Below, piece by piece: positions 1 to 11,209 of a stretch of DNA of 64,000 nt (its first letter is position 1; every line of letters begins with the position of its first letter). The stretch is from Stercorarius parasiticus (lineage: Eukaryota > Chordata > Aves > Charadriiformes > Stercorariidae), in NCBI GenBank assembly GCA_013396915.1, contig VWZL01002824.1, forward strand, positions 248,001 to 312,000. The letters are read 5' to 3'. The translations under genes and the position numbers were made by a program. The notes beneath the pieces were generated by a model. That model was not told where the DNA came from and did not search any database. It was given only the letters and a program-made list of their open reading frames with translations.

Positions 1-1975
1 CTTCCATTAACTGCATAATTTCTGAAGCATTTAAGAGTACTAATATAATGCTGTCACTATTATAAAGGCTTCTGAAGAGGAGTCTACCAGCAATGATGAA
101 GAAGGGTGATACAGAAAGCTCAGATGCAGAGCAGTTAGGACTAGCCTTTCCTCAGAACTACCGTTTCAGGGACAAATTGGTCCCTTCCAGGGACCTGTTG
201 TTTAGCCAGTGAAGAAGGCTTATACTATTTTCACTGTTACTAAAGTAAACGTCCAGTTCATATAACTGGTGCTGATCAGACTGATCAGATCAAAGGGCTG
301 GCTTCTTGGAAGAACTTTTTGGCCAGCTGAATAGCAGGGAGAAGTATGTCCATGAAAGAGCCAACTCTGTGATTAGCAGGAGCATTCCCCACCTCAGCCA
401 GAGCTTCCCTCCTCTGGGGACAGGGGACTGCCCTGACACCTCATTTTACCAAAGGTATTTCCACCTTTTCCTCCTTGAAGTAGTTTAACCAAATCTTCCC
501 ATCACAGGATGTCTGGCACGCTCTGTCCCATTTTTATTCCCACAATGAAGTGTGCAATAACTCCCAATACAGTGATGTGCCTTACTCCAGTATGAGGGCC
601 CAGAACCAGCTGAACCAACACAGATGTTGGACAAACGGTAGCAATTTCATCTCTGAAGACTTTTAAAAAAAAAAAAAAAGACAGGCACAAAATCTTTTCA
701 AATGTGTTAAGGTCTTTGGCACAAAAGAAAACATAGTGTTTCTTCTGATAATCCCAGTTCCTTCTTTTGTCATCCAAGTAAATACCCTGGCAGTCCTGGT
801 AGCAATACGTGCTTCTTTTTTATCTATTTTCTGGCTCCATTTCTTTGGCTATGCTCTTTCTTGCAGACCTTTCTAGATCTCTTCTCTTGGGCTTTCTCTG
901 ACCCCGCTACAGACCAGTTGGGGTCTTGCCACTGAGATCCTTCCAGGAATAGCGAAAAGGCTGACTAAGACTCCGAGAAGCAGTGGTAGAAAGCGAGAAG
1001 TATTTTTATATGTCCATATCATCTGCAGAATTTCTAGAGAATGAATTTCTAGACTAAATACTGATCAGACTAAAAAGCTAGTAACACTCTTATCTTCCTG
1101 ACTACTTTCTTCTTGCTTTTCTCCCAAGGTAAAGGTAGGTAATGTTAATGTAGCTCAGTTAGGCACCCTCACTTTTCTGACACACCAACTGTTGTTAATC
1201 TAACACCAAATGCAAAAGTCCCTGGAACAGTTTTGCGTTGGCAGGAGTGCAAACCTTTGGTCTCCGTCTTCAAACTGACTGGTTTATTTCATAATCTTTT
1301 ATGATTCTCATTGCCTTTGGGAGTCTATACTTGCTTAGCCTTCGGTTAAATGAATTCATCTATCAGTATCTCCTGAGATATTACTTCATTCTGAATAAAG
1401 AAATATTAACCATCTTTTTGACCTTTAGACGGCCTGCAGCTTATCTGAATTTACTTCTTGTCTTTGGTATCTCATAAATGATGTTATACTGATAAAGCTA
1501 AAATAAAACCTTCAAAGTAAAAGAGTAAATGGCTATTCACCACTTATTTTCTGAACATGAGGTATTATGAACAAAAATAGTCTTGCACACTGCAACTGCT
1601 CGAGAGCACATCAGCTGCTTCTCGGTTTAGTCTTGTTTTCAATACTAAATCTGATTTCCTTCCTCTCCCCCACCCACCCATTCACATTCCTTTCTACTTC
1701 TGTTCTGGAATGTGTGGTCTGTGGCCAGCTGACAACTTTTTTTTTTAATAAATTTGAAGATATTTAAACAAGGCATTTTAAAGATCTATGGGTCGCGAGC
1801 AGGGAGAGCTGCTGGAATGAGACAGTAGCTTGAACATTTGAATGATTTCACTTCCCTACCCTGCATTTCCCACCTATGTCTTAGTTATGAAACGGGCTGC
1901 TGATGACCTTTCAAAGTGCTTTAACAAATTCGGTTAATCTGTAGTGCTACCGATGAATGCCAGGAGATACATGCA

Positions 1976-2075
1976 TAGAATAGAATCATATAATACCAGG
2001 TTGGAAGGGACCTCAAGGATGATCTGGTCCAACCATGTATATCCTAGGAGACACACAGCTCCAACAATCTGTTTG
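1976..2075 (-). repeat. CR1 LINE remnant (3' end)
   Basis: The block ATAGAATCATATAAT followed by GGTTGGAAGGGACCTCAAGG and TCTGGTCCAACCAT is the reverse complement of a CR1 3' end. Only about 100 bases remain, so it is a severely 5'-truncated, diverged copy. Confidence 0.8.
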
Positions 2076-2696
2076 CTTAATTTTAGTCTATACTAATTTT
2101 TCAGATATTTCACACCTGCACCTTTAAGTTTTGTTCTTCTACTGCTTGGCTAATGCAAACGGAACTTATTTGTAAGTAGGCTTTATGTGTCATAAAGTTG
2201 CAGTTTTTGTCATTGAGGATCAAAAAGGACCAATTGTGCTATACCACAGAAGGAAAGTGGTAGCTCCCAGGCAGACATCCTTTCCAAAAGAGCTAGGATT
2301 TCCATCAGAATATAATGCAAACGCTGGATCAAAATTAAGTAACTTAATGCCATTATTGCAGTATGGGTTAAGTTTTAGTTTGTGCAGAAGGTCTTGCAAC
2401 CAATTACTGAATGATAGAATAAAGCCCGAGAAAGTGAAGGAACAGCTAAAATAAAGCACTAATTTATAAAGCACTTCTGAAATCACTTAATACCCTTTAA
2501 AATACATTTGGGTTAGCTGACAGACAACATATATAATGGCAGTTTTCAGAAAGCTAAAGGGCAGTAGTTTAAGTAGTTGCTAGCCCTACAGGTGGCGGAC
2601 CCTGGATTGGAAGAAATAAAAATCTGTGAATCTGTCTAGCTTCCACAGATAGAGCAATGGGTTAAAAAAACCCACAAACAACAAAACGAATCCAAA

Positions 2697-2728
2697 CAAC
2701 TCCCCCCCCTCCCTCNCCTCCCCCCCCA
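2697..2728. repeat. C-rich low-complexity tract with one unknown base
   Basis: Nearly pure C/T tract broken by N at 2716. The ambiguity probably reflects sequencing trouble in the homopolymer. Confidence 0.7.
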
Positions 2729-4466
2729 CTAGCCTCAATCATACAACTCATGTAGAAAGACCCATTGACAAATATCGATCTCTCCTACCTCAACCCTGCT
2801 GTGGAAACTTTTAGCTCAGCATCAGAAAAATCCTAAGCTTCCCAAAATTGTTGCCAGAAGTCTTGATCCTGCTTCTGCTGAGATCAATGAGAACTTTGGC
2901 ATGCTAACTGGAGGAAGGATTAACATTAAAATCACTAAGTATGTAATAGAAATAATAACTCTTTGATATATTTTTGCTAGTAAACTGCAAAGCACTTAAT
3001 AAACACAATGATCTGTAGGGAACTAAATCATAGATATGGAAGGCTGTGTGGCAAGATTTCCCAGTAAGCCAGGGATAGATTGCGGCTCTTTCAAGTCCTG
3101 CTGTGGTGCTTTAATACATTCAACTGTAAAATATCTGAATGTGTGTCCCTCAAAGTAATTTTCTGCGAAGAATTAACAAAGCAAAGCAATTCTGTCTTTC
3201 GTGCTACATTTCTTTAACAAGTGTCTTAACCTTTTTCACAAAGGGTTTAGTGTGGAAGTTCACACATCTAAATTAGCCCATTATTTATTGGTGGAGTATA
3301 TTCACCGTGATAGCCTAGAGCAGAATATCACCTCTCTGAAGCTAGTGTATTCACACAGTGTTATAATTCCTGGGTTTATGTTATTTTACGTGTTAATATT
3401 AGTAGTCTGGTTTGGAAAATGGACAGTGGTCTGATACCATTGCATATACATCCTGTAGGTGACATGGAAAGCAGGGAACAAGCTGGAAAAGACAGCTTAG
3501 TCTGACCATTTCGGACTTCCTGAATTTTTCTGCAATTTCATGAACTCCAGCTGATCGGCAGTCCTAAATTTCTTTTGGAATAAGATTTATTTTCTTACAC
3601 TAAGAGTTAACGACTTTTAGGTGGTACCACAAGGCTTTCCCTTTTGATGTCCTGCGCAAATTCAAGGAAGCCTAATGGTAGTGGATAGAATAGGGAAGGG
3701 TAATGTGAACTGAAATTACAATGGTTAGATTTTGATCTTAGTGCTGCTTTGGAATAATCTTGATTAGAGATTCTTTAAAAGGTTACTCTATTAAAAAAAG
3801 AAAAAAGATAAAAAATTGGATCCTCTAAAATAACTGTTTTTAATGTAATCTGCTCTAAGATGATGATCTTTGTGTGACTAGTGGACTTAGGGAGCTACTT
3901 ACCAGTAAAGTAGAACAAGGGTAAGGTGTCTAATACTGTTTGCATTAGTAAATAAAGGGGATGGAGACAGCAGGAATCCGCTTTATCTGACCTGGCGCAG
4001 CACTGATGAAGTCTCTGGATATTAGTATGGGAGACCACGTGTGTCACAGTTACAGTGCATTTATGATTTACATGTTTAAGTATTCAGTAATCCTGTTTTA
4101 TTATAAACACCCCATGCATTATAAATATCTTCTTTCTTCAGACCAATTTAGATACTCAGAAATCATTCATTTTGGTAAGAAGGAGCAAATAAGTAAAAAG
4201 ATGGGCAAAGAACAAGCTTTTCTTTCTGATTTACTTCCAAAGTCTTATTCCATGTTGTAAGTGGAGTGACACAGAGCATTTGTTTTAATTCCCATTGAGG
4301 GCCCTGTGAGCACTCACTTCCATTTGCTTCTCTGCCTTTCATGGAGTCGACCTCTTTTTCTTCTGTTCTCTAAAAGAAATTTCTGGTAACCTGCAGAACA
4401 CCAGGCTGCCTTGGGACATCAGACAGATAGGAACTTAACAAAGTTGTTGACTGAATCTTAAAAGTG

Positions 4467-4638
4467 CTAGGGCTGTCTGGGCTTCTCTGAGTTAGTTCCT
4501 GGGTAGTCCTGTGAAGAAATCCTTAAGAACAGGAGCATTGGATGTCTCCAGCTTCCATAGCTATCTTGCAGAATTTTGATACTTGAAAGCAAAGCCTCCG
4601 CTATACTGATGACTGTTGCACGTGTGTTTGATATACAC
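4467..4638 (-). CDS. Candidate terminal coding exon, unidentified protein
   Basis: Reading down the minus strand, a plausible splice acceptor (TTGTGTATGACAG) is followed by one leftover base, then an open frame of 56 codons ending in TAG at 4467-4469. The residues are well mixed and protein-like, including ATVISIAEALLSSIKILQ. No donor lies before the stop, so if real it would be a last exon; an AATAAA lies about 365 bases further on. Its entry phase (2) fits the exit phase of the candidate at 7451-7580 but not that of the stronger candidate at 6001-6284. No family is recognised. It may be a chance frame. Confidence 0.25.
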
Positions 4639-6000
4639 CTGTCATACACAAGGCCATTATTATCTTAAAATAACATAAAGCCAAATATTATTCAAATCAT
4701 GAGAGATAAGGTAAAAACTGGGTGTTCATGTTACGCAGACTTGAGGGAAAAGCCTTTATTTCTGCTATAGACCCTTTCCTCCAAATGATCACAGAGAACA
4801 TAAAAGGAAGAAGTAATGTTTAATCACCACTCTTGATGGTTTTATTCTTGCTACTGTAACTGTACTTCAGGAAATATGTGCAAGTTTGAAAACATATACC
4901 TCCTATTTAATTTCATTGACTATTTAATTGAGTACTGGATTATTTTTAAACTCTACTCTTTAATCTGTTCCTAACTGGTGTGGGAAAATACACCTATGAA
5001 CTTCCATGAAAATGTATTGATTTCTGATCTTCCCTTTGTAGACTTAGAGGAAATTCTTAGTTAGGTTGGATGTTTTGGTTCATGTTGAACCAAACCGACT
5101 GAAAATGGACCAGGAGGATGACTGCATGGTACTGCTGCACACTCTGCTTTTCAGCCCGACTCTGCTGAAGCACAAGGTGCCCCACCAGGGCTGTGCTGCC
5201 TCTGCCAGTACAGAATGAAGACAATTTTTCTGCTCTAGAATTTATCCCACATCAGGTTATTGGTATAGCAGCAAAACCACCACTGTCTTGATCATTAAGG
5301 GGGAAAAGGAAAAGTGGTTGAGGGGAAGGAAAGAAGCAAAGAGGGCAAGCTTTCTTCTACTTTAAGAAATAACCAAATGACTCTAATGGCCCATGGGAAG
5401 ATGCATCAGACCCTGCCATGCTCCTCCTACAAAGATGTGTTCGATTGATGTTGGGCATTATCATGAAATACTGAAATATATGGCAGGAAAAGATGGTGGG
5501 GTGACCGAAACTGTTAGTGATGGAGCTACTCAGACAAAAGTTTTAATTTGGGGGACAGTACTTTGGTGAGGTTTGCAGTTCTTCAGTGGGAATGCCCACT
5601 GTGCAAGAGGAGAAATAACACATTGAAGTAGTACCCTTTAAAAGTGGTAGACCTTTTTTTTTCTCAGTATGAAAATAAAACCAAGAAAATTGGCTTCGAA
5701 ACACATTCCTAACGCTTAAACCATTCTCTGGAATATACAAGTATTTAGGCTGAGGGGGGAGAATGGAGAGTAGATGAAGAGATTATTAAAAAAAAGTATT
5801 ATTTTTAAGGTCGACTGCTATTGTAACAGCCCAGTTGTACAACCATCTAAAAGTTTTATCACCTGTGACAATATTTGAACTTATTCATGATGAGTATTCA
5901 CAGCCAACCATTAGTTTGCATAAGTATCCAATAATTTTAAATGTCAAACAAATTTGTTCTTTATTTAGCATGGACTGATAAGAAAATATTTTTTACTTAC

Positions 6001-6284
6001 TTCATTCAAAGCAGGTTGGATCACTTGGTTTATTTTAGAGCATACTTTACTGTACCATACTGAAAGCCTGGCCAGGAGAATCAACCCTTTGAATGAACTT
6101 AAGTCCAAATACTGACGGCAGTAACGTGCCTCCAAATACCTGTTTGAAATCTGAAAGGTTACACCTCCACAGAGAAGGAAATGAAGACTGCAGCAAAGCT
6201 GTAAAATTGTGACTGTATCTTGGTCCAGCAGTTCCAATTGAGATGAGCTTATCTGACGCTCTTGCAGTGGCAGTGTACTTGCCT
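6001..6284 (-). CDS. Candidate internal coding exon, unidentified protein
   Basis: This is the strongest minus-strand exon candidate upstream of the CpG island. It starts after a textbook acceptor (GTATTTTCAATTTTAG) and ends at a perfect donor (GTAAGT, 5995-6000). Between them 284 bases stay open in one frame: two leftover bases plus 94 codons, so it enters in phase 1 and exits in phase 0. The translation is not low-complexity: a polar start with QERQISSSQLELLDQDTV, a hydrophobic cysteine-rich middle (LQLCCSLHFLLCGGV), then NRYLEARYCRQYLDL and a helical-looking end. CpG-containing arginine codons (CGT three times) survive in an AT-rich region, which hints at constraint. I do not recognise the family. 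A chance ORF with good splice sites remains possible. Confidence 0.45.
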
Positions 6285-6454
6285 CTAAAATTGAAAATAC
6301 AAGAAAGCTGTCATCTGACTGTCATGTTTCTGTATAATGTCTTTTTCAAACTTTTTCTGAAGCTTCCAGATTAGGCCTCAGCTAAGCAAAAAAAAATTAT
6401 TTTCTGGCACCTGACTTCTGACAAAAGATAATTCTGATATTCTCTGGGGCAGCG

Positions 6455-6612
6455 TGGTGGGTTGTTTTTTTTTTTGAGTTGTGTGTAGTGGTGTTTTTGT
6501 TTGTTGTGGGTTTTATTGGGGTGGAGGAGGGGGTAGCGTTGGGTTGGGGGAGTGTTTGTGGTTTGTTCTTGGGTTTTTTGGTTTGGTTTTTTTTTATTTT
6601 AAAAAACCCCAC
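6455..6612 (+). repeat. GT-rich low-complexity tract with G-quadruplex motif
   Basis: Strongly strand-asymmetric G/T sequence flanked by T-runs. At 6518-6550 four G-runs (GGGG, GGGGG, GGG, GGGGG) are separated by loops of 7, 7 and 2 bases, which satisfies the usual quadruplex rule. Open frames on both strands here are composition artefacts. Confidence 0.75.
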
Positions 6613-7450
6613 TCACCACAAGTCCACACAACTCATCGTAAGACTTATCTTCCTACCGCATATGGACTGAGTTGACCTACATCTAGGGTTACTTATACTG
6701 TGGAATGACATCATGAAATGGTTTGTGAAAACCATCTGATACCACTTGCATGATCTATGCTGAAAAACAAGCAAGTGGGTGATCCTTCTAATGAGCCTAA
6801 ACATAGCTGTACGCCTTCAGCACAAGATAGCTAGGAGATTTTGTTCCTCTAATGGAAGAAAACATTGAATACTACTACTATTTTCTTTTACTTAAAGTGG
6901 AGTAAAGGATTAGATCAATTTGGCAGCCATGCTAAGGATTTGCTGTGTGTTGTGGTAACAACTTAAAAATTCAGTCTGTAAAATATCATTAAAATTGGGA
7001 TTAATCAGGATTAACACACATTGGGGGGTGGGGAATGCATTATTAAATCTCCTTGTCACCTTCACAGATTTCAGGGCTGTGTTTTCACATGAAAATAAGT
7101 CAGTCATGAGTTCCTGTAAGTTTCAATAAATATCTTTTTATTGATCCAATATAGACATCCTCTTTACAAGAAGAGCATTTAAAACAAGTTTATATTTACC
7201 AAAGCAGTACATCCTTCGGTTATTTTGAGTTTGTTTTTAATTTGCTTGTCCCCTGACCCTCTTGCTTATTTCCTCTGGCAATAGCTGCTCCTAGCCTATA
7301 AACGTGCCCTGAACACAGAGGTACTCTGCTGTTAACTATGATTTCAGAAGTGTAAATCTATGATAATAAATATCCTAAAGCCAAGAAAGACTAGATGTTA
7401 TGCTTTTTTTCTCACGGCCAGTAGTAATAGCAGTTTGATATAATATATAC

Positions 7451-7580
7451 AAACTAGTGGAATATTTTTTGGTAAATATTCTTTTTTGCTTTTCCTGTTT
7501 CCTAGTGACACAGTTGGAAGCAGGAAACTCTGAGTTTTGAGCTGCAGTAGTCCAAAGGATATCCTTGTCTCTCTCCACCT
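7451..7580 (-). CDS. Candidate internal coding exon, unidentified
   Basis: On the minus strand a good acceptor (TCCCACTTTATTTATAG) is followed by 130 open bases, entering in phase 1 and leaving in phase 2, ending at a mediocre donor (GTATAT). The frame gives about 42 residues, including VERDKDILWTTAAQNSEF and a lysine/arginine-rich stretch. Its exit phase matches the candidate at 4467-4638. No family is recognised and the donor is weak, so this is a low-confidence call. Confidence 0.2.
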
Positions 7581-7599
7581 CTATAAATAAAGTGGGAGA

Positions 7600-10394
7600 A
7601 CTTTTACCCTGCCTCTAAAAATCAGTATGTGTAACTTCTAGGTTGTTTACAAGAAGAGTCAGAGCTGTTCGTAACTATTTGATTTGTTTGCAACTAATGA
7701 GAATGGAAGTATTATACATCCAATGTCACTTTGTGAGGTTTCTGACAAATATTAGGTCCCTTCCCAGCCGCAGCCACAGAGTCTGGGCACCTAATTATTT
7801 ACTTCAGTTATATAATTCTACCTGGAAGGAGAGTATCACAAGATCAGATTTTTGTTAAATGGGGAAAACTTATTTTGTTGTTGAGCAACTTCTGGGCCTC
7901 TTTTTTTCCCTCTTCACTTGGTAAATTTTCCAGGATACATCATATCTTAATGTAACCCAATATTTGTATTGACAGGATGAGCTGAAATAGCATTTGCACA
8001 CCTTGTTCAGTAAAGCACAATGAAGTGCCTTTATAGTAGTCTAATTTTGGTTTAAGCTTTCAGGGTTTGGGTTTTTTTTTGAGAGAGAGATTTATTTCTA
8101 GAACATCTGCTTAATCACTCGAGCCAGTTTGCTACAAGCCCGCACCAAAGTTAGCGGAAATGTGTGGTTTCAAGGAGGAGCAATATCAGCTTGTATGTAA
8201 CTGCCCCGAATATCAGGTTCCCAATTCCTACATGAAAATGTTGGAATGGTCAGACAGGAATCACAAGAATGAGAAGAGGATATAAAACTTCATACAAAAA
8301 CTCAAGAAGTTCAATCCATTTACCTTACCATCTATAGGCTAAAGGTATTTTTTTCCAATCTCTAACAAATAGGGTTTTGAAAATAGATACCTCTCCTGTT
8401 GATTAATTCAAAGTAGAACAAAGCTTAATGTCTGCAGTTAGAAGCTACGCACATTCTCATAAATACAAGGTGCAGATTATGTAGAAGTGACAGTAATTAA
8501 CCTTTATGCTGATTTTAGTAAAGACAACAGTAGGTTTTCCATTACCGTAAATCCATAAATCAAAGTTGGTTATCTTTTTTTTTTCTGCAGAGTTATTTAT
8601 ATTTTATTTCTATTTAGGATGTAATTCATGGAACTCCTAGAGTTTCTCTTATGCAGGAGATCAGGCTGTCAGAGCACCAGTGGAATCCCTGATTACTAAC
8701 TGTTCTGCTATTTGGCAAGTTGTAGTGGGTGAAAACCTGGCTGTGTTGAGTTAAGTGGAAATACTATCACTGATTTAAATTATACCATAACTTTGCAATA
8801 TTTTATTTGCATGAGGGATCCAAACACCTAGTAGTAATTCTGGATTATGAATTATTATGTTTGAAATGATGGCATAGTCAGGAGATGAAAGCAGGGTTTT
8901 ATTCCTCTGCAAAGAGGGAAGCAGGAGGCTGCATTCAGCCGCGCTGCTGGCTGTGGTTCATGAGCTGTACGTGATCCAGAACATCCACTTGGTGCGTTTG
9001 AGACAGGAAGCGTGAACGGCAACATCAGCAAATGGAGGTGTCTCAGTTTTGCAGTTTCACTGGAAATTCCGAGCTTGCCTATTACCTCAACATAGCTGCA
9101 GTTCCCAAGCACAATAGTACTGAGGATGCCACAGGCTGGAAATTTCTGCAGTCAAACTTTCCATCACTCTTCCTGTTGAGGAGTGATTTTACCTTTCCAG
9201 CTGGCATAGACAAGGCTGGGCCCATCAATGCTGGGTGACTGCTATCCCAGGAGGGAATAAGGCTCACGCTGGTACTTCGGCGTTGTACCACCTGCTGTAT
9301 GGCCACCTGCTGAGGTAAGATGGAGGAACAAATCTCTGGATTTGTGGATCGCTAATTTAGGCCATGGACTTTGACTTTCCTCCTGCAGGGAGGTTAGTTT
9401 CACTCATTACTGTCATCAAGATCCAGCTAAAGACAGCTGGAGGAGAGAAGAGACCAGAAATTCCACTTGCAGCCTCTTGTAAGAAGGGATCTAACATAGA
9501 AAGCAGAGAAGGAGTGAGGAAATAAATGAACATATCCAGAAGGAATTTGTTCACAGACAGATCAGTAATCATCCAAACAAAACAAAACCGAGCAATGAAG
9601 CAACGTGTAATCGCTTTGTCTTTAACTGTTCTCTCCCTCCGTTTTCAACCTGCTCCCCGGACATGTCAGGAGGAATGCAAAAACTTCCACCCCCTCTGCC
9701 CCAGACAGACACATACAGTCACTCACTCTTAATTTTTACTGAGGGTTGAGAATACTTTCCCCACTCTTCGTCTGAGAAGAAAGGGAGTAATCTTTCCAGA
9801 GATAATGTGTGTAGCAGCCTTATTCCTGTCATCATCTTTCCATCAGGACTGTACTGCTTTACCATCTGACAGGTTGTCCCTAAATATCTCAGTCAGTTTT
9901 CTGTTTTTCCTTCACTTGGTACTTTCGCCGGGGAGATTTTACCTCACCATGCAGTTGCAAGGCAGGACAAGGAAGAGCTGGGAACAAACACTGACAGGGC
10001 TGGAGGATGAGGGTCACCTACACCCTTTGTCTCTCTTCTCTTCCTTTTTTTTTTTTTCTTTTTCTGTTTTTCCCCCTAAGATGAGGGAGTTGTTCTTTGT
10101 GGCTGTTTGTTTTCAGCTTCAGAGCATGTTATGTGATACTGCTCCTACCCTACTTTGCAAAAACTGCACCTGCTGAAGGACACCGACTCTGTTTGGGGTC
10201 CCTTGTGCCAGGCAGTGTACAAAGACCTACTAAGGAATGGCTTTGCCTAAGGAGATTTAATAAAAAAAGGCAAATGGAAGAATAATAGAAGAAAGGAAAA
10301 GAAGAAGAAAAGAAAAAGAAAACATAGTGTGATCTACCCCCATTCACACTGGCAAACTGATTCAGCCTACTGGCTTCTCTAAAACATTGTCATT
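7600..10394. other. Non-coding stretch
   Basis: No gene is supported. Several frames of 60-120 codons occur at 7.6-7.9 kb and 8.9-10.3 kb on both strands, none with a recognisable domain. A pyrimidine tract (10030-10075) and a purine tract (10258-10325) lie near the right end, close to the start of a CR1 insertion. Confidence 0.5.
10258..10325 (+). repeat. Purine-rich (A/G) low-complexity tract
   Basis: Almost uninterrupted A and G (GAAGAAAAGAAAAAG-like) just before a CR1 insertion. It explains a lysine-rich frame on + and a Phe/Ser-rich frame on the minus strand, neither of which is a gene. Confidence 0.7.
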
Positions 10395-10947
10395 GCTCTT
10401 GAGACCCCACCTGGAGGACTGCATCCAGCTCTGGAGTCCTCAGCACAAGGAGGACATGGACCTGTTGGAACGGGTCCAGCAGAGGGCCACGAAGATGATC
10501 AGAGGGCTGGAGCACCTCTGCTATGAGGACAGGCTGTGAGAGTTGGCGTTGTTCAGCCTGGAGAAGAGGAGGCTCCGGGGAGACCTTACAGCAGCCTTCC
10601 AGTACCTAAAGTACAGCAGCCTTCCAGTACCTAAAGGGGGCCTACAGGAAGGATGGGGATGACTCTTTATCAGAGAGTGTAGTGATAGGACATGGGGTAA
10701 CGGCCTCAAACTGAAGGAGGGTAGATTTAGATCGGATATCAGGGAGAAATTCTTTACTGTGAGGGTGGTGAGGCACTGGAACAGGTTGCCCAGAGAAGGT
10801 GTGGATGCCCCATCCCTGGAAGTGTTCAAGGCCAGGCTGGATGGGGCTTTGAGCAGCCTGGTCTAGTGGGAGGTGTCCCTGCCCATGGCAGGGGGGTTGG
10901 AACTAGATGATCTTTAAGGTCCCTTCCAACCCAAACCATTCTGTGAC
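10395..10947 (+). repeat. CR1 LINE, 5'-truncated copy
   Basis: Begins within CR1 ORF2 (GAGACCCCACCTGGAGGACT, GGTCCAGCAGAGGGCCACGA) and runs to the normal 3' end (GGAACTAGATGATCTTTA, CCAACCCAAACCATTCTGTG). About 550 bases are kept, in sense orientation. It looks fairly young, since whole blocks match the family pattern. It carries an internal 25-base tandem duplication at 10587-10636. The coding frame is broken by a TGA at the position corresponding to the start of the 'EELGLFSL' region. Confidence 0.93.
10587..10636 (+). repeat. Perfect 25-base tandem duplication inside the CR1
   Basis: Two adjacent identical copies (10587-10611 and 10612-10636) of a unit starting TACAGCAGCCTTCC and ending ACCTAAAG. 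Identity of the copies implies a recent replication-slippage event after insertion, or an assembly artefact. Confidence 0.9.
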
Positions 10948-11016
10948 TGAGAAATAAACTAGAAGCCTACTTCAGAAATGGAGGTATGCCAGGTATAAAA
11001 AAAGTCTGGTACTTAC

Positions 11017-11196
11017 AGCTGCTGGTAGGTTCACCAAGAGTTGTAGATAACATCGCAGGAGATTTAGGAGTACCTTTAATTAGCATATTTCTATCCTGTT
11101 TCACCAGCATACTGTCTGGTTTAGGTTCTGCAACACCATTAGCATGGTGAACTTCATGCAGTAAAATCCATGGTGTCAAGGAGTCACCCCAGTTCC
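11017..11196 (-). CDS. Candidate internal coding exon, unidentified
   Basis: A perfect donor (GTAAGT at 11011-11016) ends a minus-strand open frame of about 60 codons. With the acceptor at TTCAG the exon is 180 bases, phase 1 in and phase 1 out; an alternative AG gives a start at 11206 in phase 0. Polypyrimidine support upstream is weak for both. Residues such as NWGDSLTPWILLHEVHH and AMLSTTLGEPTSS look protein-like. It would join in phase with the candidate at 28878-29093 but, with its T overhang, cannot join directly to 6001-6284, because that would create TAG. No family is recognised. Confidence 0.3.
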
Positions 11197-11209
11197 CTGA
11201 ACATGGCTT

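Larger units (their letters stand above)
1..4466. other. Non-coding flank
   Basis: No gene is supported here. It is AT-rich sequence with an A-run near 663-680, a CR1 remnant (1976-2075) and a C-rich tract (2697-2728) containing the unknown base at 2716. An 89-codon frame on the + strand at 2185-2454 has no recognisable family and no convincing splice sites. A minus-strand AATAAA at 4097-4102 could serve the candidate terminal exon at 4467-4638. Confidence 0.5.

Noticed and set aside
2185..2454. 89-codon + frame
   Set aside because: Mildly protein-like but without a recognisable family, strong acceptor or donor.
6613..6804. Possible minus-strand exon after TTGCTTGTTTTTCAG at about 6.75 kb
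   Set aside because: Excellent acceptor, but the donor choice is unclear and the phase agrees with none of the nearby candidates.
6910..7107. Minus-strand segment after ATGATATTTTACAG
   Set aside because: Good acceptor, but all three frames stop before any donor.
9805..10176. 123-codon + frame
   Set aside because: Contains a pyrimidine tract translated as Ser/Phe runs; no domain and no clear splice sites.
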